This document shows, piece by piece, positions 31,627 to 35,084 of a DNA stretch of 35,084 nt. The notes beneath the pieces are model-generated. The model did no database searches, had not been told where the DNA came from, and saw only the letters and a program-made list of their open reading frames with translations. Origin of the DNA: Verrucomicrobiota bacterium (lineage in GTDB: Bacteria; Verrucomicrobiota; Verrucomicrobiia; Opitutales; UBA2995); the NCBI GenBank assembly GCA_027622555.1, contig JAQBYJ010000059.1, positions 1 through 35,084 of the forward strand, in the 5' to 3' direction. Both the position numbers and the translations under genes were made by a program. Each line of letters begins with the position of its first letter. The first letter of the stretch is position 1.

Positions 31627-32970
31627 ATGAAACATCTATCTCTACTTTTAATCTGTTTGGTTTCTCCCTCATTCTTGAAGTCTGCTGATTGGCCGAAATG
31701 GTTGGGGCCGACCGGAGATTCGGTCTATCATGAGCAGGGTGTCATTACCGCAATTCCTGACGGAGGACTTGTAACCCTGTGGGAGTATGAAGTGGGCCTT
31801 GGTTACACAGGCCCAGCCGTGGCGAATGGGAAAGTTTACCTTATGGATTATATCCGTAAAACGGGTGAAATAACCAACAACGCCGGTGCCGCCGACCAGA
31901 TTAGTGGCGTTGAACGAATACTTTGTTTGAATGCGGAGACGGGCAGGCTGATCTGGAAATACGACTATGAATGTCCCTATAACATGTCCTACCCCAGCGG
32001 ACCTCGATGTACTCCGACTGTGGTCGATGGAAAAGTCTATGCATTGGGAGCGGAGGGAAACCTTACCTGCCTGGATGCGGACTCTGGTAGGTTGATTTGG
32101 AGCAAGCATTTTCGAGCGGAATACGGAGCAGAAACGCCCATTTGGGGTCATTCAGCCCATCCAATGGTTCATAAAGATACGCTCTATTGTATCGTTGGTG
32201 GGGAGGGTAGTGTTGTGGTGGCTTTTAACAAAGATACGGGAAAGGAACTGTGGCGTGGTCTGTCTGCGGCCAAGCAGGGCTATTGTCCGCCCAGTATTAT
32301 ACATCATGGTGGCAAGGAGCAACTGATCGTTTGGCATCCTGAATCTGTAAATAGCCTGAACCCGCAAACGGGAGATCTCTACTGGTCGGAAGCATTGAAT
32401 CCCGATTGGGGCGGCTCGATTCAAATACCCCGCAAACTAGGATCGCAGTTGTTTGTTGGTGGTCCCCAGGTAGCGGCTCTGTTTTTACTTAAGTCCGTGG
32501 GCGGCACCCCTGCAGTTGAAACGGTTTGGCAGGGCAATCCGAGAAATGCGGTTTATCCGGTAAACAGTGCGCCTATATTCACTAAGGATGCGATTTACGG
32601 AGTTGATAATGGCTCCAGTTCTTTGATGGCCATCAAAGTGGAAGATGGAAGCCGACTATGGGAAACGAATGAACCGGTCGTGAATGACACGGTGCGGCGA
32701 ACCAGACAAGGAACCGCATTCCTGATTCGTCACCGCGATACTAATTTGTATTATTTACTAAACGAAAGTGGAGATTTTATCATAGCGGAAATTTCTCCCC
32801 AGGGTTACGACGAAATCGGGCGAGTCCATGTGATTGAACCCACCAACTCCACCAATGCCGGAGGAGCCCGCAAAGTGGTTTGGAGTCATCCAGCATTTGC
32901 TCAAAAAACCATGTTTGCCAGAAACGACAATAAAATGATAGCTATAGATTTAAACAAGGATAACTATTGA
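31627..32970 (+). CDS. Exported PQQ-like beta-propeller protein (2 of 3)
   Basis: 447 residues from ATG 31627, chosen because it begins the signal peptide (MKHLSLLLICLVSPSFLKSA); a GTG at 31597 is in frame. It is a clear tandem duplicate of the preceding protein: WLGPTGDSVYHE, YNMSYPSGPRCT, YALGAEGNL, AEYGAETPIWGHSAHP, QGYCPPSIIH and KVVWSHPAFAQKTMFARND occur in the same order. Blade-end motifs such as ETGRLIWKYD and KDTGKELWRGLS are kept. The two copies have diverged substantially in the last third, suggesting an old duplication with possible change of ligand. Confidence 0.85.
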   Translation: MKHLSLLLICLVSPSFLKSADWPKWLGPTGDSVYHEQGVITAIPDGGLVTLWEYEVGLGYTGPAVANGKVYLMDYIRKTGEITNNAGAADQISGVERILCLNAETGRLIWKYDYECPYNMSYPSGPRCTPTVVDGKVYALGAEGNLTCLDADSGRLIWSKHFRAEYGAETPIWGHSAHPMVHKDTLYCIVGGEGSVVVAFNKDTGKELWRGLSAAKQGYCPPSIIHHGGKEQLIVWHPESVNSLNPQTGDLYWSEALNPDWGGSIQIPRKLGSQLFVGGPQVAALFLLKSVGGTPAVETVWQGNPRNAVYPVNSAPIFTKDAIYGVDNGSSSLMAIKVEDGSRLWETNEPVVNDTVRRTRQGTAFLIRHRDTNLYYLLNESGDFIIAEISPQGYDEIGRVHVIEPTNSTNAGGARKVVWSHPAFAQKTMFARNDNKMIAIDLNKDNY

Positions 32971-32980
32971 ATTTGCCCTA

Positions 32981-34324
32981 ATGAATTACCCCATGAAAAA
33001 AGTTACACTTCTTCTGTTCGTCCTTTGTGGTAGCCAACTCTGTGCCCAAAACTGGACCCAATTCCGTGGGCAGGACCAAACCGGGATTATTGAAGGAATC
33101 GAGATTCCGACTGAATGGAATTTGGAGGAAAACCTGAAGTGGTCGGTTCCGAATCCGGCCCTGGGATGGTCTTCACCTATCGTCTGGGGTGATCGAATTT
33201 TTATTACCGGCTCCACTCTGGCAGCGGAAGAAATGGAAAACCGAAGCAAAGGCGGAGGCGAGTACCGGACCTCGGCCGGAAACTACATTAAGCTTGAGGT
33301 CATCTGCCTGGACAAAAAAACAGGAGGCATTTTGTGGCGGAAGACTGCCTATGAAGGTCCATCCAAAGTGGCTACTCATGGGGGAAGCCCTTATTCAGCA
33401 GAGACTCCGGTTACGGACGGAGTACATGTTTACGCTTACTTTGGAACGATGGGGCTCCATGCATTTACCTTGGACGGCGAGCTCGTTTGGCAAAAGGATC
33501 TTGGTGTCTTTGAAATGGATGCAGAGTGGGGGACTGGGACTTCACCGATGATCCATGAGGGTATCCTTTTTATGCAGGTGGATAGCATGGATTTTTCTTC
33601 TTTGATCGCGTTGGAAGCGCTGACTGGAAAAGAAAAATGGAAAGTTAATCGTGACGAGGGTCCCAATCGCGGTACGCCCATGATTTGGCGTAACCGGCTT
33701 CGCTCAGAACTGGTGACACAGGGTGCCATTGCACGGTCGTACAATCCGGAAAATGGCGAATTATTGTGGCAAATAAATATGGAGGGCGGTCGTAGCAGTT
33801 CTACTGCCGTAGGAGATAGTGACAGACTCATAATCGCTAACGAGAAACGAGCCGCCGGTGGATTTATGTTTTCGATCAGAGCCGGAGCCTCCGGCGACAT
33901 TTCTCTCGCTGAAGGTCAGACCTCAAACGACGGGGTTGAGTGGAAAAATCCCAATGGCGGGATAGCTATGTCTTCGCCACTTATCTACGAAGGTTGCGTT
34001 TATGCCTTCGAAAGACGGACAGGTATGGTAAGTTGCTACGACGCAAAAACCGGCGACGTACATTACTATCGAAAACACTTAAAAAAGGCTCGCGAGTTCT
34101 GGTCAACTCCTTGGGCCTACGATGGTCATATTTATTGTATCGATGGAAAGGGCATTACTCATGTCCTCGAATCAGGCCCGATTTTAAATGAGGTCCGTCT
34201 CAACGAATTGGATGACCAGATCTGGGCCATGCCGGCGATTACCCCTGGATCGATTATTTTGCGTGGATTGGAGAATATTTACTCAATCGAGGCGAAAGAC
34301 TCTGATGATTTGCTGAGTAATTGA
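32981..34324 (+). CDS. Exported PQQ-like beta-propeller protein (3 of 3)
   Basis: A 447-residue propeller protein. The start may be ATG 32981 or ATG 32993 (MKKVTLLLFVLCGSQLCAQ, a better-formed signal peptide). It begins WTQFRGQDQTGIIEG, the typical 'W-x-x-FRG-x-x-x-x-G' opening of planctomycete/verrucomicrobial PQQ-like proteins. Blades are DKKTGGILWRKTAYEG, TLDGELVWQKDLG, ALTGKEKWKVNRDEG and PENGELLWQINMEGG. It is only distantly related to the two preceding paralogues, and lies 10 bp after the second, so the three are likely one transcript. A role in periplasmic substrate handling is inferred from neighbours of such proteins. Confidence 0.85.
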   Translation: MNYPMKKVTLLLFVLCGSQLCAQNWTQFRGQDQTGIIEGIEIPTEWNLEENLKWSVPNPALGWSSPIVWGDRIFITGSTLAAEEMENRSKGGGEYRTSAGNYIKLEVICLDKKTGGILWRKTAYEGPSKVATHGGSPYSAETPVTDGVHVYAYFGTMGLHAFTLDGELVWQKDLGVFEMDAEWGTGTSPMIHEGILFMQVDSMDFSSLIALEALTGKEKWKVNRDEGPNRGTPMIWRNRLRSELVTQGAIARSYNPENGELLWQINMEGGRSSSTAVGDSDRLIIANEKRAAGGFMFSIRAGASGDISLAEGQTSNDGVEWKNPNGGIAMSSPLIYEGCVYAFERRTGMVSCYDAKTGDVHYYRKHLKKAREFWSTPWAYDGHIYCIDGKGITHVLESGPILNEVRLNELDDQIWAMPAITPGSIILRGLENIYSIEAKDSDDLLSN

Positions 34325-34362
34325 AGTGGTCGGAGAAAATGAGAGCGTATTGGTGCACTGAC

Positions 34363-34445
34363 GACGGCGCCCTCGGCGAGGCCGCCCTACCGCAATTGAA
34401 AATACGCCTGTGACAGGGTAGGGCTCGATCGCCGAGCGAGCCGTC
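34363..34445. repeat. REP-like intergenic repeat pair (GGTAGGGCTCG family), copy 2
   Basis: Two 29-bp arms in inverted orientation: 34363-34391 (ending GCCGCCCTACC) and 34417-34445, the latter identical to 12607-12635. The 25-bp loop is AT-rich. The pair lies between the convergent propeller gene and the - strand DUF1501 gene and may double as a bidirectional terminator. Confidence 0.7.
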
Positions 34446-34501
34446 TTTTAGGAACAGAAAAACGAGCCGTTTTTTCGCAATCTCAAATGGAGTTGGCGAA
34501 C

Positions 34502-35084
34502 CTACGCGATCAACTCCGGAATGATATCCGCACCTTCAACTCCGACCAATTTCTTTTCCAATCCACCGTGGAGGAAAGTTAAATGGTTGGGGTCCAGGCC
34601 CATCAAATGTAAGATGGTGGCGTGCAATTTTTTGACATGTGTCGGGTTTTCTACTGCTTCGTTGCCCAGTTCATCTGTTGTGCCAAAGGATAGGCCTCCT
34701 TTGATTCCGCCTCCAGCCATCCACATGGTAAATCCGGCTGCATTGTGATCGCGTCCGGTTCCTTTGGCGTATTCTGCAGTTGGTTGACGACCAAACTCGC
34801 CGCCCCAGACTACCAGGGTTTCTTCAAGTAATCCTCGACGTTTAAGGTCTTTGAGCAAACCGGCAATTGGTTTGTCAGTTGCACCGGCGTGTTTGTTGTG
34901 GTTAAATTCGAGATCGCCATGAGCATCCCAGTTGCTGTCCGTGTGGGCTCCACCGGAGTAAAGTTGAATAAAGCGCACGTCTCGTTCCACCAGGCGGCGG
35001 GCCAGGAGGCACTTTGTGCCGAATTCACGGGTACGCTCCTCGTCGATTCCGTAGAGTCGTTTGGTGGCCTCCGATTCCTGAGAC
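34502..35084 (-). CDS. DUF1501 domain-containing protein, C-terminal part (runs off window)
   Basis: The reading frame is open to the window edge, so the gene continues to the right; about 193 residues are visible. The sequence ATKRLYGIDEERTREFG, then VERDVRFIQLYSGG, WDAHGDLEFNHNKHA, LLEETLVVWGGEFGRQPTAE, GRDHNAAGFTMWMAGGGIKGG and LHATILHLMGLDPNHLTFLH is the conserved C-terminal half of DUF1501 proteins. These have an alkaline-phosphatase/sulfatase-like fold, are usually Tat-exported, and are abundant in Planctomycetes and Verrucomicrobia. They generally pair with DUF1549/DUF1553 cytochrome-type proteins, which would lie beyond the window. The biochemical function of the family is not settled. 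Confidence 0.9.
   Translation of the reverse strand, partial: SQESEATKRLYGIDEERTREFGTKCLLARRLVERDVRFIQLYSGGAHTDSNWDAHGDLEFNHNKHAGATDKPIAGLLKDLKRRGLLEETLVVWGGEFGRQPTAEYAKGTGRDHNAAGFTMWMAGGGIKGGLSFGTTDELGNEAVENPTHVKKLHATILHLMGLDPNHLTFLHGGLEKKLVGVEGADIIPELIA

Overview
The window looks like a chromosomal segment from the PVC group, most likely a verrucomicrobial (Opitutales-like) or similar polysaccharide-degrading bacterium. The support is the gene repertoire: a Tat-exported Gfo/Idh/MocA dehydrogenase beside a tandem DUF1080 protein, formylglycine sulfatases, PQQ-type beta-propellers in series, a DUF1501 protein, and a giant secreted protein with NxxGxxAF repeats and the C-terminal segment common in verrucomicrobial exported proteins. 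The lineage is inferred from families only; no rRNA or marker gene is present.

Layout. (1) 187-3257: a compact + strand operon of a flavin-dependent halogenase-like oxidoreductase, a GT4 glycosyltransferase and a hotdog thioesterase, followed by an exported MsrA (3304-3999). (2) 4104-7629: an exported catabolic module of Gfo/Idh/MocA oxidoreductase, double DUF1080 hydrolase and alpha/beta hydrolase, consistent with 3-keto-sugar chemistry. (3) 7731-11990: a giant beta-helical surface or secreted protein with a near-consensus promoter directly at its TTG start. (4) 12056-14813: a small EamA-like membrane protein, a PaaK-like adenylate-forming ligase and a LolD/MacB-type ABC ATPase. (5) About 14.9-26.5 kb: a foreign island (below). 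(6) 26745-30020: a large FtsX/MacB-type permease. (7) 30242-34324: three exported PQQ-like propeller proteins in a row, then the C-terminal part of a DUF1501 gene on the - strand running off the window.

The island is the notable part. It sits inside an ABC-exporter locus: only the first ~28 codons of a permease remain at 14816, while a paralogous full-length permease starts at 26745. Two direct copies of a 145-bp element with imperfect terminal inverted repeats (15092-15236 and 26283-26427) bound the cargo, and each one truncates a gene. Outside them lie short tandem repeats that are related to each other in inverted orientation. The cargo is (a) a GC-richer - strand operon of three sulfatases, a GH33-like sialidase, a second BNR protein and a cut-off HpcH/HpaI aldolase, many coupled by ATGA overlaps, apparently for sulfated or nonulosonic-acid-containing glycans; and (b) a chromosomal-type integron: an IntI-family integrase with an unusual N-terminal extension, an attI region, and three cassettes whose R''/R' boxes match exactly as expected from circular-cassette integration. 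Two cassettes carry toxin-antitoxin pairs. The third carries an EVE-domain protein whose C-terminal nuclease-like part is cut off by the 145-bp element.

Two REP-like intergenic repeat families (one containing GGTAGGGCTCG, one containing TGTAGGAGC) occupy gaps near 12.6, 14.05, 30.05 and 34.4 kb, outside the island.
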